Assembly (NCBI RefSeq): GCF_006346395.1 | Contig: NZ_VDMS01000001.1 | Span: 2,108,001 to 2,172,000, forward strand | Source of the DNA: Nocardioides plantarum | GTDB lineage: Bacteria; Actinomycetota; Actinomycetes; Propionibacteriales; Nocardioidaceae | Direction: 5' to 3' | DNA length: 64,000 bases | In this document: piece by piece, positions 32,625 to 41,260 of the stretch | How positions within the stretch are numbered: the first letter of the stretch is position 1 | Layout of the letters: every line of letters begins with the position of its first letter | Translations under genes and position numbers: made by a program | Notes under the pieces: generated by a model | Database searches by the model: none | What the model was told of the DNA's origin: nothing | What the model saw: the letters and a program-made list of their open reading frames with translations, nothing else

Positions 32625-33392
32625 ATGCGCGACATCACCTACCCGCCGATCATCCTGACCGCCAAGGCCGGCTTCCGGGCCCTCGGGCAGACGTTCCAGA
32701 TGAGCGGCACCGAGCACGTGCCCCGCACCGGCGGCGTGCTCCTGGCGGTCAACCACATCAGCTACGTCGACTTCGTCTACGGCGGCCTGGCCGCGAACCC
32801 GTCGAGGCGCCTCGTGCGGTTCATGGCCAAGCGGGAGCTGTTCGACCACCGGCTGAGCGGCCCGCTGATGCGCTCGCTGCACCACATCGAGGTCGACCGA
32901 GGGGCCGGGACCCAGTCAATGCGCACGGCCTTGTCCTACCTGGAGGCCGGGGAGGCGGTCGGGATCTTCCCCGAGGCCACCATCTCCCGGTCCTTCGAGC
33001 TCAAGGAGTTCAAGCACGGGGCGGTCCGGATCGCCGCCGAGGCCGGCGTCCCGCTGGTCCCGGTGATCCTGTGGGGCACCCACCGGATGATGACCAAGGA
33101 CCACCCCAGGGACTTCTCGCGCGGCAAGACCATCGCCGTACGGGTCGCGCCGCCCATGTATCCCACCGGCGAGGACCCCGCCGCCGAGACCGCCGCCCTG
33201 CGCCGGGTGATGGCCTCGCTGCTCGACGAGACGATCCGCACCTATCCCGCCGAGGAGCAGCCCCCCGGCTCCTGGTGGCTCCCCGCGTCGTACGGCGGGA
33301 GCGCGCCGACGCCCGAGGAGGCCTTGCGGCTCGACGCCGAGGAGAAGCGGGCTCGGGCCGCCAAGCGCAAGGCGGCACGGGCGAAGAAGTAG
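32625..33392 (+). CDS. plsC: 1-acylglycerol-3-phosphate O-acyltransferase (PlsC type)
   Basis: 255 residues from ATG 32625. The acyltransferase motifs are NHISYVDF (catalytic H44 and D49), a GAGTQSMRTAL acyl-phosphate region and FPEATIS (115-121). C-terminal tail is Lys/Arg/Ala-rich (EEKRARAAKRKAARAKK), probably for membrane contact. Makes phosphatidic acid. Follows the aminotransferase by 33 bases; several PlsC paralogues per genome are normal, so the exact substrate is open. Confidence 0.9.
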   Translation: MRDITYPPIILTAKAGFRALGQTFQMSGTEHVPRTGGVLLAVNHISYVDFVYGGLAANPSRRLVRFMAKRELFDHRLSGPLMRSLHHIEVDRGAGTQSMRTALSYLEAGEAVGIFPEATISRSFELKEFKHGAVRIAAEAGVPLVPVILWGTHRMMTKDHPRDFSRGKTIAVRVAPPMYPTGEDPAAETAALRRVMASLLDETIRTYPAEEQPPGSWWLPASYGGSAPTPEEALRLDAEEKRARAAKRKAARAKK

Positions 33393-33400
33393 TCACCGGG

Positions 33401-33438
33401 GTTGACTTGCAGCTCTAGCGACACGTCGCCAAGTCGAC
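33401..33438. terminator. Putative hairpin between plsC and parB
   Basis: GTTGACTTG and CAAGTCGAC pair at 8 of 9 positions, with GCGAC/GTCGC nested within. The region lies between convergent plsC and parB and could terminate both. Confidence 0.4.
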
Positions 33439-33454
33439 AAAGCGGTATGTCCTC

Positions 33455-34456
33455 CTAGATGGGTCGATCCTCACGATTGCGCGGGTCCATCACGTCGACG
33501 ATGCGGCGCAGGTCGTCGAGGGAGGCGAACTCCACCGTGATCTTGCCCTTGCGCTGCCCCAGCTCGACCTTGACCCGGGTCTCGAGCCGGTCGGACAGCC
33601 GCTCGGCCAGGTCGGCCAGCCCGGGTGCGGTCGGCTTGCGACGGACCTGGCGCGCCGTACGGCCTGAGAGCTCGCCGTCGGAGACGGCGACGATCTCCTC
33701 GAGGCCTCGCACGCTGATGCCCTCCGCCACGACCCGCTGGGCCAGGCGATCCTGCAGGTCGGCGTCGGCCACCGAGAGCAGGCTGCGCGCGTGGCCTGCG
33801 GAGAGCACCCCGGCTGCCACCCGGCGCTGCACGGCCGGGCTCAACCGCATCAGCCTGATGGTGTTGCTGATCTGGGGACGGGAGCGACCGATGCGCGAGG
33901 CGAGCTCCTCGTGGGTGCACCCGAAGTCCTCGAGCAGCTGCTGGTAGGCCGCAGCCTCCTCGAGCGGGTTGAGCTGGCTGCGGTGGAGGTTCTCCAGCAG
34001 CGCGTCGCGCAGCATGTCGACATCGTCGGTCTGCCGGACGATGGCCGGGATCGTGGTGAGGCCGGCCTGCTGCGAGGCGCGCCACCGCCGCTCTCCCATG
34101 ATGAGCTCGAACTGGTCCGGACCGGCCGCTCGCACCACGATCGGCTGGAGCAGGCCGACCTCGGTCACGGAGTGCACCAGCTCGGCCATCGCCTCCTCGT
34201 CGAAGACCTGCCGGGGCTGCACCGCGTTGGGCCGGATGTGGTCGATCGGCAGCTCGGCGAAGTAGGCACCGTGGACGGATGCGAGCTCCGGACCCCCTGT
34301 GGCCTCGGCCCCCGTGTCGACCTGCGGACCCGGCGACGTCTCGGTGGGCTCGGTAGCAGGGTTGGACGCAGAGTCGGCAGCAACCGGCGCAGGCGCGGTG
34401 GGAATGAGCGAGCCGAGACCACGGCCGAGGCCGCGTCGCGGGGACGGGCCGGCCAT
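33455..34456 (-). CDS. parB: Chromosome-partitioning protein ParB
   Basis: 333 residues from ATG 34456. Starts with [12 protein letters not shown], then the CTP-binding domain ([58 protein letters not shown]) and the HTH that reads parS ([42 protein letters not shown]), and a C-terminal dimer domain. Loads onto parS and spreads by CTP-dependent clamping. Its start overlaps the parA stop by one base. Two parS sites lie within 2 kb. Confidence 0.97.
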   Translation of the reverse strand: MAGPSPRRGLGRGLGSLIPTAPAPVAADSASNPATEPTETSPGPQVDTGAEATGGPELASVHGAYFAELPIDHIRPNAVQPRQVFDEEAMAELVHSVTEVGLLQPIVVRAAGPDQFELIMGERRWRASQQAGLTTIPAIVRQTDDVDMLRDALLENLHRSQLNPLEEAAAYQQLLEDFGCTHEELASRIGRSRPQISNTIRLMRLSPAVQRRVAAGVLSAGHARSLLSVADADLQDRLAQRVVAEGISVRGLEEIVAVSDGELSGRTARQVRRKPTAPGLADLAERLSDRLETRVKVELGQRKGKITVEFASLDDLRRIVDVMDPRNREDRPI

Positions 34457-35448
34457 CAGCGGGCTCCCTTGGTGGCGATCTCGCGGGCGGCCTCGAAGTA
34501 GGACAACGCTCCGGGCGAGCCGGGGTCGTAGGTCATCACCGTCTGCCCGTACGACGGAGCCTCGGAGACCCGCACCGAGCGGGGGATGTTGGTGCGGAGG
34601 ACCTGGTCACCGAAGTGGCCACGCACCTCGTCGGCGACGCCGGCCGCCAGTCGAGTGCGGGCGTCGTACATCGTCAGGAGGATGGTGCTGACCGCCAGGT
34701 CGGGGTTCAGGTGGGCCCGCACCATGTCGACGGTCTCCAGCAGCTGGCCGAGGCCCTCGAGCGCGTAGTACTCCGCCTGGATCGGGATCATCATCTCGTC
34801 GCCGGCCACCAGGGCGTTCAGGGTGAGCAGTCCCAGGGAGGGCGGGCAGTCGATGAGCACGTAGTCGAAGCGGTCCTCGACCTCGGCCGCCCGCGCAGCG
34901 TCGGTGACGACCAGGGGGTGACCGTGGATGGCCTTGCGCAGCCGTCCCTCCCGCGCCACCACGCTCACCAGCTCGATCTCGGCGCCAGCAAGGTCGATGG
35001 TCGCCGGCACCACGAACAGGCCGGGCAGGTCGGGGCAGGGTCGCGCGATGTCGGCGAGGGGCTTGCCCTCGACGAGGCCGTCGTACGTCGACGGCACGCC
35101 GCGGCGGTGCTCCACGCTGAGAGCAGTGGAGGCGTTGCCCTGGGGGTCCAGGTCGATCACCAGGACACGCTGGCCGAGCTGGGCGAGCGCGGCGGCGATG
35201 TTCACGGTCGTCGTGGTCTTGCCGACGCCGCCCTTCTGGTTGGCCACCACCATCACTCGGGTCGAGCGTGGCCGGGGGACAGCACCTGCCGTCCCACGCT
35301 CCGGCGCTGACCGGCTCTGGCGCGCCAACAGGCTGTGCTGAGCGGCTCGCGCCAGCGGTGTCGCGTCGATGTCGTAGGTGTCCTCGAGAGAGGCGAGGTC
35401 GCCTGCTGTCCGAGGGGCCGACGGGACGGAACCCGGGGGGATGGTCAC
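34456..35448 (-). CDS. parA: Chromosome-partitioning ATPase ParA
   Basis: 330 residues from GTG 35448 with a GGAG site 7 bases ahead. Deviant Walker [21 protein letters not shown], Walker A' [13 protein letters not shown], and Walker [19 protein letters not shown]. An N-terminal extension of about 65 residues precedes the ATPase, as in other actinobacteria. Moves ParB-parS complexes after replication. Transcribed with parB; its leader holds a parS site and three DnaA boxes. Confidence 0.97.
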   Translation of the reverse strand: MTIPPGSVPSAPRTAGDLASLEDTYDIDATPLARAAQHSLLARQSRSAPERGTAGAVPRPRSTRVMVVANQKGGVGKTTTTVNIAAALAQLGQRVLVIDLDPQGNASTALSVEHRRGVPSTYDGLVEGKPLADIARPCPDLPGLFVVPATIDLAGAEIELVSVVAREGRLRKAIHGHPLVVTDAARAAEVEDRFDYVLIDCPPSLGLLTLNALVAGDEMMIPIQAEYYALEGLGQLLETVDMVRAHLNPDLAVSTILLTMYDARTRLAAGVADEVRGHFGDQVLRTNIPRSVRVSEAPSYGQTVMTYDPGSPGALSYFEAAREIATKGAR

Positions 35449-35457
35449 AAGTCACTC

Positions 35458-35473
35458 CGTTTCACGTGAAACA
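35458..35473. promoter_or_regulatory. parS site 1 (parA leader)
   Basis: CGTTTCACGTGAAACA matches the universal parS TGTTTCACGTGAAACA at 15 of 16 bases and the palindrome core is exact. It ends 10 bases upstream of the parA start codon, so ParB bound here could affect parAB expression. Confidence 0.9.
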
Positions 35474-35511
35474 ACAGCATGGCAGTGTGCGCATCCTGCG
35501 TCGATCGGGCC

Positions 35512-35575
35512 TGGGGACAAGGCGCCCAATTCTGTGGATAAGTGGCCGTTTCAGGCGGGCGAGGCCGGTGGATAA
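35512..35575. promoter_or_regulatory. Three DnaA-box-like sites upstream of parA
   Basis: TGGGGACAA (35512-35520), TGTGGATAA (35533-35541, a perfect consensus box) and GGTGGATAA (35567-35575), all same orientation. They occupy the spacer between parA and rsmG. Whether DnaA regulates parAB is not known here. Confidence 0.6.
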
Positions 35576-35585
35576 CTCGGATGAC

Positions 35586-36335
35586 TCAGGGACGTCCAGA
35601 GCGACGACGCCGAGAAGACGACGACGGTCGGCGCCGTTCCGGCCGAGCAGGCCACGATACCGACTCCGGACGGGCCCACTCGACCCGGACTGCGGACGTC
35701 GGCTCCGCCAACGTCGTACCACCGAGGGTCAACACCTGGGGCTGAGCACATCCCCAGCTGCTGAGCGTCCGCTGCGAGTCGAGCACCTCCTGGGCCGCGG
35801 TGTCGCCCTTGAGCGCGACCAGGGCTCCGTGGGGCTCAACCAGCGGCATGCACCAGTCGACGAGCTGCGACAACGTGGCCACCGCCCGAGATGTCACCAC
35901 GCCGAAGCCAGGCACGAGGTCGGGTGAGCGGTGCAGGTCCTCGCCACGCGCGCGAATCACCCGCACGTTGCTGAGGCCCAGCAGCTCGACAGCCTCCTGG
36001 AGAAACGTGGCACGCCGCAGCAACGGCTCGATCAGCGTGATGGTCGCGTCCGGGCGAGCAATCGCCAGGGGGAGGCCGGGGAGGCCGGCACCGGAACCGA
36101 CGTCGGCCACGGTGGCACCGGGAGGGACCTGCTCGGCCAGCACCGCCGAGTTCAGGAGGTGTCGCGACCAGAGCCGCGGCGTCTCACGAGGCCCGATCAG
36201 CCCACGCACGACTCCGGCGGACGCCAGCAGGTCGGCGTACGCCACCGCGATCGGCAACCGCTCCAGAGGGAACACCCCCCGTGCCTCGTTCGGTACGGGG
36301 GGTGCTGGGTCTGTTTCACGTGAAACATCCGCCAT
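35586..36335 (-). CDS. rsmG: 16S rRNA 7-methylguanosine (G527) methyltransferase RsmG
   Basis: 249 residues from ATG 36335. SAM-binding motif VADVGSGAGLPGLPLAIA followed by LIEPLLRRATFLQEAVELL, and the GidB signature VVTSRAVATLSQLVDWCMPL. Methylates N7 of G527 in 16S rRNA; loss gives low-level streptomycin resistance in many bacteria. The C-terminus is extended by a basic tail. The N-terminus DVSRETD is encoded by a parS site. Confidence 0.94.
   Translation of the reverse strand: MADVSRETDPAPPVPNEARGVFPLERLPIAVAYADLLASAGVVRGLIGPRETPRLWSRHLLNSAVLAEQVPPGATVADVGSGAGLPGLPLAIARPDATITLIEPLLRRATFLQEAVELLGLSNVRVIRARGEDLHRSPDLVPGFGVVTSRAVATLSQLVDWCMPLVEPHGALVALKGDTAAQEVLDSQRTLSSWGCAQPQVLTLGGTTLAEPTSAVRVEWARPESVSWPARPERRRPSSSSRRRRSGRP
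36312..36327. promoter_or_regulatory. parS site 2 (inside rsmG)
   Basis: TGTTTCACGTGAAACA, a perfect consensus palindrome, lies in codons 3-8 of rsmG. It is 840 bases from the first parS and about 3 kb from dnaA, consistent with an origin-proximal ParB loading zone. Confidence 0.95.
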
Positions 36336-36344
36336 GGTGGGTCC

Positions 36345-36950
36345 TCAGGCCGGCAGAACCACGACACGACGCCGGGGCTCGACGCCCTCGGACTCCGAGA
36401 TCAACCCGGCCTCGGCCACCGCGTCGTGCACGACCTTGCGCTCGAACGGGGTCATCGGGTCCAGGGACTGCGGCTCGCCGGTCTCGCGCGCGCGGGCGAC
36501 GGTCTCGTTGGCCAGCTCGACCAGCTTGGTACGACGCTCGGCGCGGAACCCGCTGATGTCCAGCATCAGCCGCGACCGGTCACCGGTCTCGCGGTACACC
36601 GCCAGACGGGTCAGCTCCTGCAGCGCCTCCAGCACCTCGCCGTTGCGCCCGACCAGCTGCTGCAGGTCAGCGCCCACGATCGAGACGGCCGCGCGGTCGC
36701 CCTCGACGTCCATGTCCAGGTCACCGTCGAGGTCGGCGATGTCCAGCAGCTCCTCGAGGTAGTCAGCGGCGATGTCACCCTCCTGCTCGAGCTGTTCGAG
36801 CCGGCTCGGGCGGGCCGCGCCGTCAGCGGGGGCCTCGGACGGGGCAGCCGACACGTCACCGTCACCGTCGGCCACCGGGTCGTTCGATCCGGTCTCGTCC
36901 AGCGCGATCTGGTCCTGCACGGTCTCGCTGGTGTCAGCATCTGCACTCAT
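36345..36950 (-). CDS. jag: RNA-binding protein Jag/KhpB (KH and R3H domains)
   Basis: 201 residues from ATG 36950. An acidic N-terminus replaces the Jag-N domain. A KH domain (VSIVGADLQQLVGRNGEVLEALQELTRLAVYRETGD) and an R3H domain (PMTPFERKVVHDAVAE) follow. In other bacteria KhpB binds RNA and affects cell-wall growth and division. ATGA overlap with yidC, in the usual order. Confidence 0.92.
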   Translation of the reverse strand: MSADADTSETVQDQIALDETGSNDPVADGDGDVSAAPSEAPADGAARPSRLEQLEQEGDIAADYLEELLDIADLDGDLDMDVEGDRAAVSIVGADLQQLVGRNGEVLEALQELTRLAVYRETGDRSRLMLDISGFRAERRTKLVELANETVARARETGEPQSLDPMTPFERKVVHDAVAEAGLISESEGVEPRRRVVVLPA

Positions 36951-37984
36951 CGGCCGCCTCCTTGCTTCTTCTTGGTCAGGTTGGGGTTCGGGGGTGCGCC
37001 ACCGGGGCTGCCACTCGGGCGCTGGCCGGACTGGCGCTGCGCCTTGGTCTGCCGCTTGGGCTGCTGCCGGGTCGCGGGGCGACGCTCGGACTCGGTCTCC
37101 GGCTCGGTGAGGACCGAGCCGGGCTCGTCGGTCTTGAGCTTGCCCTTGGCGCGGTCGCGGTCCTGCTTGGCCTTGAAGGCCGGCGTGCCGGGCGCCGGGT
37201 TGTTGCGAATCACGTAGAACTGCTGCCCCATGGTCCACAGGTTGGAGGTCGTCCAATAGAAGAGGACGCCCACCGGGAAAGCCACGCCGCTGATGCCGAA
37301 GACGAGCGGCAGCACGTAGAGCAGGATCTTCTGCTGCTGGGCGTAGGGCCCGCTCATCGCGTCGGCCGGCATGTTCTTGCTCATCAGCTGCCGCTGGGTC
37401 GTGAACGTCGTCGCGGTCATCAAGAGCACGAGGATGATCGCGACGATCATCACCGTGGCGTCGGGTGCGTTGCCCCAGACCCGGGCCTCCCAGAAGGACT
37501 CGGAGATCGGGATCTTGCCGAAGATCTTGGACTCCGCGAAGTCCGTGGCCCGCGCGTCGGTCAGGAACCCCCGACCGCTCTGGTTCTTGGCCGCCTGGTC
37601 GAGGATCCGGAACAGGGCGAAGAAGATCGGCATCTGCAGGATGAGCGGCAGGCAGGACGCGAACGGGTTGGTGCCCGCGTCCTTGTAGAGCTTCATCGTC
37701 TCCTCGCCCAGCTTCTGCCGGTCGTGGCCGTACTTCTTCTGCAGCTCCTTGACCTTGGGCTGGATCAGCTGCATGTTGCGCTGCGACTTGATCTGCTTGA
37801 CGAAGAGCGGGATCAGCAGGATCCGGATGACCAGGGTCAGCCCGATGATCGACAGCGCCCAGGACAGCCCGCCCTCAGGGTCCAGGAACGTGCTCAGCAC
37901 CTCGTGCCAGCCGAGCATGATGCCGGAGATCGCGTAGAAGAGCGGCGTCATGATGAAACTGCCGATGTCGCCGAGGAAACCCAA
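36947..37984 (-). CDS. yidC: Membrane insertase YidC/Oxa1
   Basis: 345 residues from the TTG at 37984, 10 bases after AAGGAG. A TTG at 37993 is possible and would give a TTGA overlap with yidD, but then the ribosome site would be one base away. Five helices of the YidC core: GLTLVIRILLIPLFVKQIKSQRNMQ, GTNPFASCLPLILQMPIFFALFR, and PLVFGISGVAFPVGVLFYWTTSNLWTMGQQ. The cytoplasmic C-terminus is basic and Pro/Gln-rich. Inserts membrane proteins alone or with Sec. Confidence 0.95.
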   Translation of the reverse strand: MGFLGDIGSFIMTPLFYAISGIMLGWHEVLSTFLDPEGGLSWALSIIGLTLVIRILLIPLFVKQIKSQRNMQLIQPKVKELQKKYGHDRQKLGEETMKLYKDAGTNPFASCLPLILQMPIFFALFRILDQAAKNQSGRGFLTDARATDFAESKIFGKIPISESFWEARVWGNAPDATVMIVAIILVLLMTATTFTTQRQLMSKNMPADAMSGPYAQQQKILLYVLPLVFGISGVAFPVGVLFYWTTSNLWTMGQQFYVIRNNPAPGTPAFKAKQDRDRAKGKLKTDEPGSVLTEPETESERRPATRQQPKRQTKAQRQSGQRPSGSPGGAPPNPNLTKKKQGGGR

Positions 37985-37989
37985 CGGAA

Positions 37990-38277
37990 TCAAGCTCCTT
38001 GCTGGTGGATCGGGCTGCCGGAGCGGTCAGCGACCGGGGCAGGGGGACGAGGGGAGCGGGTACGACGCGGCGGCACCTTGTCGACGCCGCCGGCGGCCCA
38101 AGGATGACACCGGGCCACTCGACGCACGGCCAGCCACGAGCCCTTGATGCTGCCGTGGACCTGGACAGCCTCCAGCGCATAGGCCGAGCAGGTGGGGTAG
38201 TAGCGGCACACCTGGCCGTAGAGCGGGCTGATCAGCAACCGGTAGAGCTTCAGCAGGCCGATCAGGAGGTACTTCAC
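37990..38277 (-). CDS. yidD: Membrane protein insertion efficiency factor YidD
   Basis: 95 residues from GTG 38277. GLLKLYRLLISPLYGQVCRYYPTCSAYALEAVQVHG and RVARCHPW are the family motifs (amphipathic N-terminal helix plus conserved Cys/His). GTGA overlap with rnpA. Assists YidC-dependent insertion. Confidence 0.95.
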   Translation of the reverse strand: MKYLLIGLLKLYRLLISPLYGQVCRYYPTCSAYALEAVQVHGSIKGSWLAVRRVARCHPWAAGGVDKVPPRRTRSPRPPAPVADRSGSPIHQQGA

Positions 38278-38666
38278 GCCGACACTCCCGACGTCACCGA
38301 GGCGACCGACGGGCCCGAGGCGCTCGCCGGGACACCGAGCCGACCCAGGCAAGCGTCGAGGTCGGCCGCGAGATCCCGCGAGCTGTGACCCACCGCTCCG
38401 GGGAGCGGACGCACGACCAGCAGCGACCCGCTGGGGAGCCGGTTCAAGCGAGGACGCACCACGTGACGCAGTCGTCGCTGCACACGGTTGCGGGTGACCG
38501 AGTTGCCGACGGCCTTGCCGACGACGAAACCCACGCGAGGCGGGGCAGGCGCACGTCCCGCGGCGGCCAGGTGGACGACCAGCAGCGTGCCCGCGGCACG
38601 ACGACCACGCCGCGTCGCCTCCCGGAAGGAGGCGGCGTCGGTGACGCGGTGTGCTGCCGGCAGCAC
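38274..38666 (-). CDS. rnpA: Ribonuclease P protein component
   Basis: 130 residues from GTG 38666. Starts LPAAHRVTDAASFREATRRG, with the RNA-binding RNR motif in VGNSVTRNRVQRRLRHVVR and GSLLVVRPLPGA. Processes tRNA 5' leaders with the RNase P RNA. Upstream open frame is only the antisense reading of the rpmH region. Confidence 0.95.
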   Translation of the reverse strand: MLPAAHRVTDAASFREATRRGRRAAGTLLVVHLAAAGRAPAPPRVGFVVGKAVGNSVTRNRVQRRLRHVVRPRLNRLPSGSLLVVRPLPGAVGHSSRDLAADLDACLGRLGVPASASGPSVASVTSGVSA

Positions 38667-38719
38667 GACCGGACGACAGGCCCGCTCGGGGCGCAGAGCC
38701 TGGGAGCCTGAGCCGAGGC

Positions 38720-38857
38720 TCAGACGCTCAGGCTCTTGCGGCCCTTGCGGCGACGGCCGGAGAGGATCTCGCGGCCCGCGCGGGTGCGCATGCGGAGGCG
38801 GAAGCCGTGCACCTTGTGACGGCGACGGTTGTTCGGCTGGTAGGTGCGCTTGCTCAC
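38720..38857 (-). CDS. rpmH: 50S ribosomal protein L34
   Basis: 45 residues from GTG 38857 with AAGGA six bases upstream: [18 protein letters not shown] then [20 protein letters not shown], the invariant L34 pattern. First gene of the leftward rpmH-rnpA-yidD-yidC-jag operon; its promoter lies in the spacer toward dnaA. Confidence 0.98.
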   Translation of the reverse strand: MSKRTYQPNNRRRHKVHGFRLRMRTRAGREILSGRRRKGRKSLSV

Positions 38858-39342
38858 GGTATTCCTTCGTTCGTCGGTCCCGCACTCGGCAGCGCAGGTG
38901 TCATACAGTCGTGGTCGACGGTGTCGCGTGCCGGCGTGCACCGCCTCGAGCAGGAGCCCAGGACAGAACATCGCGGCACCCTTCGACGCCTCGTGACCTA
39001 GGAACGGTACGCGCTGCGTCGAGAGACGGTCAAACCGCGCCCGCCCCGCCGCGGCCGAGACCGCCACAGCCTGTGGATGACGGGTTGCTCGGGCGCTCGG
39101 GCGCGGGTTACGTTTCCCGACATCCGGCTTCCCCAGCCGCCCCCCGTCGGCCACCGCGCGTGACGTGGCGATCCCGTTCCCTCGGCCGCCATACGTCGTC
39201 TGACCTGCACCAACGCTTCTCGGGCGGGTCACGGGCGACACCCCGGTACCCCTCCTCCACCTCACGACCGCCGGATGCACATCCTGTGGACAAACCTGTG
39301 GAACAGCCCGACCGGGATCGACGACCAGAAGCGGAGCACCCA
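38858..39342. other. rpmH-dnaA divergent spacer with DnaA boxes
   Basis: About 485 bases with no gene. It should hold the leftward rpmH and rightward dnaA promoters. TGTGGATGA at 39072-39080 (one mismatch) and TGTGGACAA at 39285-39293 (perfect reverse complement of TTGTCCACA) are DnaA-box candidates, the latter suited to dnaA autoregulation. TGTGGAACA follows at 39297. No ORF with a ribosome site is seen. Confidence 0.7.
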
Positions 39343-40869
39343 GTGGACGACGACGGACACCCCGGCGCCAACACCCCCGGCGACCGCGGGGCGTCAGGTG
39401 TCGCCGACGGCCCGCCGACGGCCCAGACCGACCGCCCCGATCTCGGTGTGGCGTGGGCCGCGGTGATCCGGGAGCTCCAGCCCCAGCAGCAGGCGTGGCT
39501 GCGTCAGAGCCAGCCCGTGCACCTGCACGAGACCACCGCCATCGTCGCGGTGCCCGACGACTTCACCCGGTCCCAGCTCGAGGGCCGCCTGCGCAACCAC
39601 CTCGAGGAGGCGTTGACCGAGAAGTTCGGTCACGACATCCGGATCGCGGTGACCGTCAATCCCGAGCTGGGTGCGATCGTGCCCGAGGACGTCCCCACCA
39701 CGGTCGATGTGTCGACAAAGCAACCTGTCGATGCACTGTCCCTTCCCGACCGCGACCTTCCCGCCTCGTCGGGACACCGCGACCGGGGCGATGCCCACGA
39801 CACGAGCCACGACCAGGCAAAGTCCGCGCTCGAGACCCGCCTGAACCCGAAGTACACGTTCGAGACCTTCGTGATCGGCTCCTCCAACCGCTTTCCCCAC
39901 GCCGCAGCCGTCGCCGTGGCCGAGGCCCCGGGCAAGGCCTACAACCCCCTGCTCGTCTACGGCGACTCCGGACTCGGCAAGACCCACCTCCTGCACGCCA
40001 TCGGTCACTACGTGCGCAGCCTCTACACGGGGGCCAAGGTGCGTTACGTCTCGAGCGAGGAGTTCACCAACGAGTTCATCAACGCGATCCGCGACGACCG
40101 GCAGGACCGGTTCAAGCGCAGGTACCGCGAGGTCGACGTCCTGCTCATCGACGACATCCAGTTCCTCGAGGGCAAGACCCAGACCCAGGAGGAGTTCTTC
40201 CACACCTTCAACACCCTCCACAACGCCAACAAGCAGATCGTCCTCACCTCCGACCGCGCCCCCAAGCGCCTCGAGGCGCTCGAGGACCGCCTGCGCAACC
40301 GGTTCGAGTGGGGCCTGATCACCGACGTCCAGCCTCCCGACCTCGAGACCCGCATCGCGATCCTGCGCAAGAAGGCCGCCATGGACCGCCTCACCGCACC
40401 GCCCGACGTGCTGGAGTTCATCGCCTCCAAGATCCAGACCAACATCCGCGAGCTCGAGGGCGCCCTGATCCGGGTCACCGCCTTCGCCAACCTCAATCGC
40501 CAGCAGGTCGACATGACCCTGGCCGAGATCGTGCTCAAGGACCTGATCCCCGAGGGCGGCGAGCCCGAGATCACCGCACCGTTGATCATCGCGCAAACCG
40601 CGGCCTACTTCGGGCTGTCCATCGAGGAGCTGACCGGTCCGAGCCGCGGGCGCCACCTGGTGATCGCGCGCCAGATCGCGATGTACCTGTGCCGCGAGCT
40701 GACCAACCTCTCGCTGCCCAAGATCGGCGCCCAGTTCGGCAACCGCGACCACACGACCGTCATGTACGCCGAGCGCAAGATCAATCAGCTCCTGGGCGAG
40801 CGCCGTGCGGTCTTCAACCAGGTCAGCGAGCTCACCAACCGGGTCAAGATGCAGGCGCGGCAGGTGTGA
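39343..40869 (+). CDS. dnaA: Chromosomal replication initiator DnaA
   Basis: 508 residues from GTG 39343, GGAG six bases ahead (an upstream in-frame GTG at 39286 lies inside a DnaA box). Domain [25 protein letters not shown], an acidic domain II, AAA+ domain III (Walker [16 protein letters not shown] at 207, Walker [29 protein letters not shown]) and domain IV with the DNA-reading helix [15 protein letters not shown]. Opens oriC. Length agrees with M. tuberculosis DnaA. Confidence 0.98.
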   Translation: MDDDGHPGANTPGDRGASGVADGPPTAQTDRPDLGVAWAAVIRELQPQQQAWLRQSQPVHLHETTAIVAVPDDFTRSQLEGRLRNHLEEALTEKFGHDIRIAVTVNPELGAIVPEDVPTTVDVSTKQPVDALSLPDRDLPASSGHRDRGDAHDTSHDQAKSALETRLNPKYTFETFVIGSSNRFPHAAAVAVAEAPGKAYNPLLVYGDSGLGKTHLLHAIGHYVRSLYTGAKVRYVSSEEFTNEFINAIRDDRQDRFKRRYREVDVLLIDDIQFLEGKTQTQEEFFHTFNTLHNANKQIVLTSDRAPKRLEALEDRLRNRFEWGLITDVQPPDLETRIAILRKKAAMDRLTAPPDVLEFIASKIQTNIRELEGALIRVTAFANLNRQQVDMTLAEIVLKDLIPEGGEPEITAPLIIAQTAAYFGLSIEELTGPSRGRHLVIARQIAMYLCRELTNLSLPKIGAQFGNRDHTTVMYAERKINQLLGERRAVFNQVSELTNRVKMQARQV

Positions 40870-41260
40870 TCGAGACGCACCCACCCCGTGTCGTCCGGGC
40901 CCGCCTCGCCTGTGGAGCGACGGGCCTGCGACGTACGAACTACACGGGGAGGATCTGGGGACAACCCAGCGCCGTCTCCCGAAGGCCCTGTCCGAGTGCA
41001 CAGGCGCCCGACGTCGATCGGCCCGTCGTCCACAGGCCCTGTGCACGACGATCGAGCGCAGTGACCTGCGACGACGTGGTTCATCCACAGAACCCACAGT
41101 TGCTACGACTACGACGAACCTCTAGCCATCACGTCACCCGCCGAACTCCATCTGGCCCTCCCCCTGTGGACTACCCGCTCCCCGTGGCAGGATGCGAACC
41201 CCGCCGGACACCCGTCCTGTCGTGCCAGCACGCCTGCCCGTCACCTCGAAGGACAACCAC
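40870..41260. other. oriC: dnaA-dnaN spacer
   Basis: 391 bases without a gene in the standard actinobacterial origin position. Single-mismatch DnaA boxes: TGGGGACAA (40956-40964), TCGTCCACA (41026-41034), TCATCCACA (41081-41089), TGTGGACTA (41165-41173); a weaker TGTGGAGCG at 40911. No AT-rich unwinding block stands out. A trinucleotide run CTACGACTACGACGA (41103-41117) may be relevant to opening. dnaN promoter is at its right end. Confidence 0.8.

Noticed and set aside
31332..32885. Upstream extension of the GNAT frame
   Set aside because: Antisense of the aminotransferase gene; GNAT homology starts at ATG 31331.
37991..37993. TTG start for yidC overlapping yidD
   Set aside because: AAGGAG would be one base from this start; the TTG at 37984 has a usable distance. 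The TTGA overlap keeps it possible.
38488..39342. Upstream extension of the dnaA frame
   Set aside because: Runs over rnpA and rpmH on the other strand and lacks DnaA-like sequence; GTG 39343 has a ribosome site and gives the normal length.
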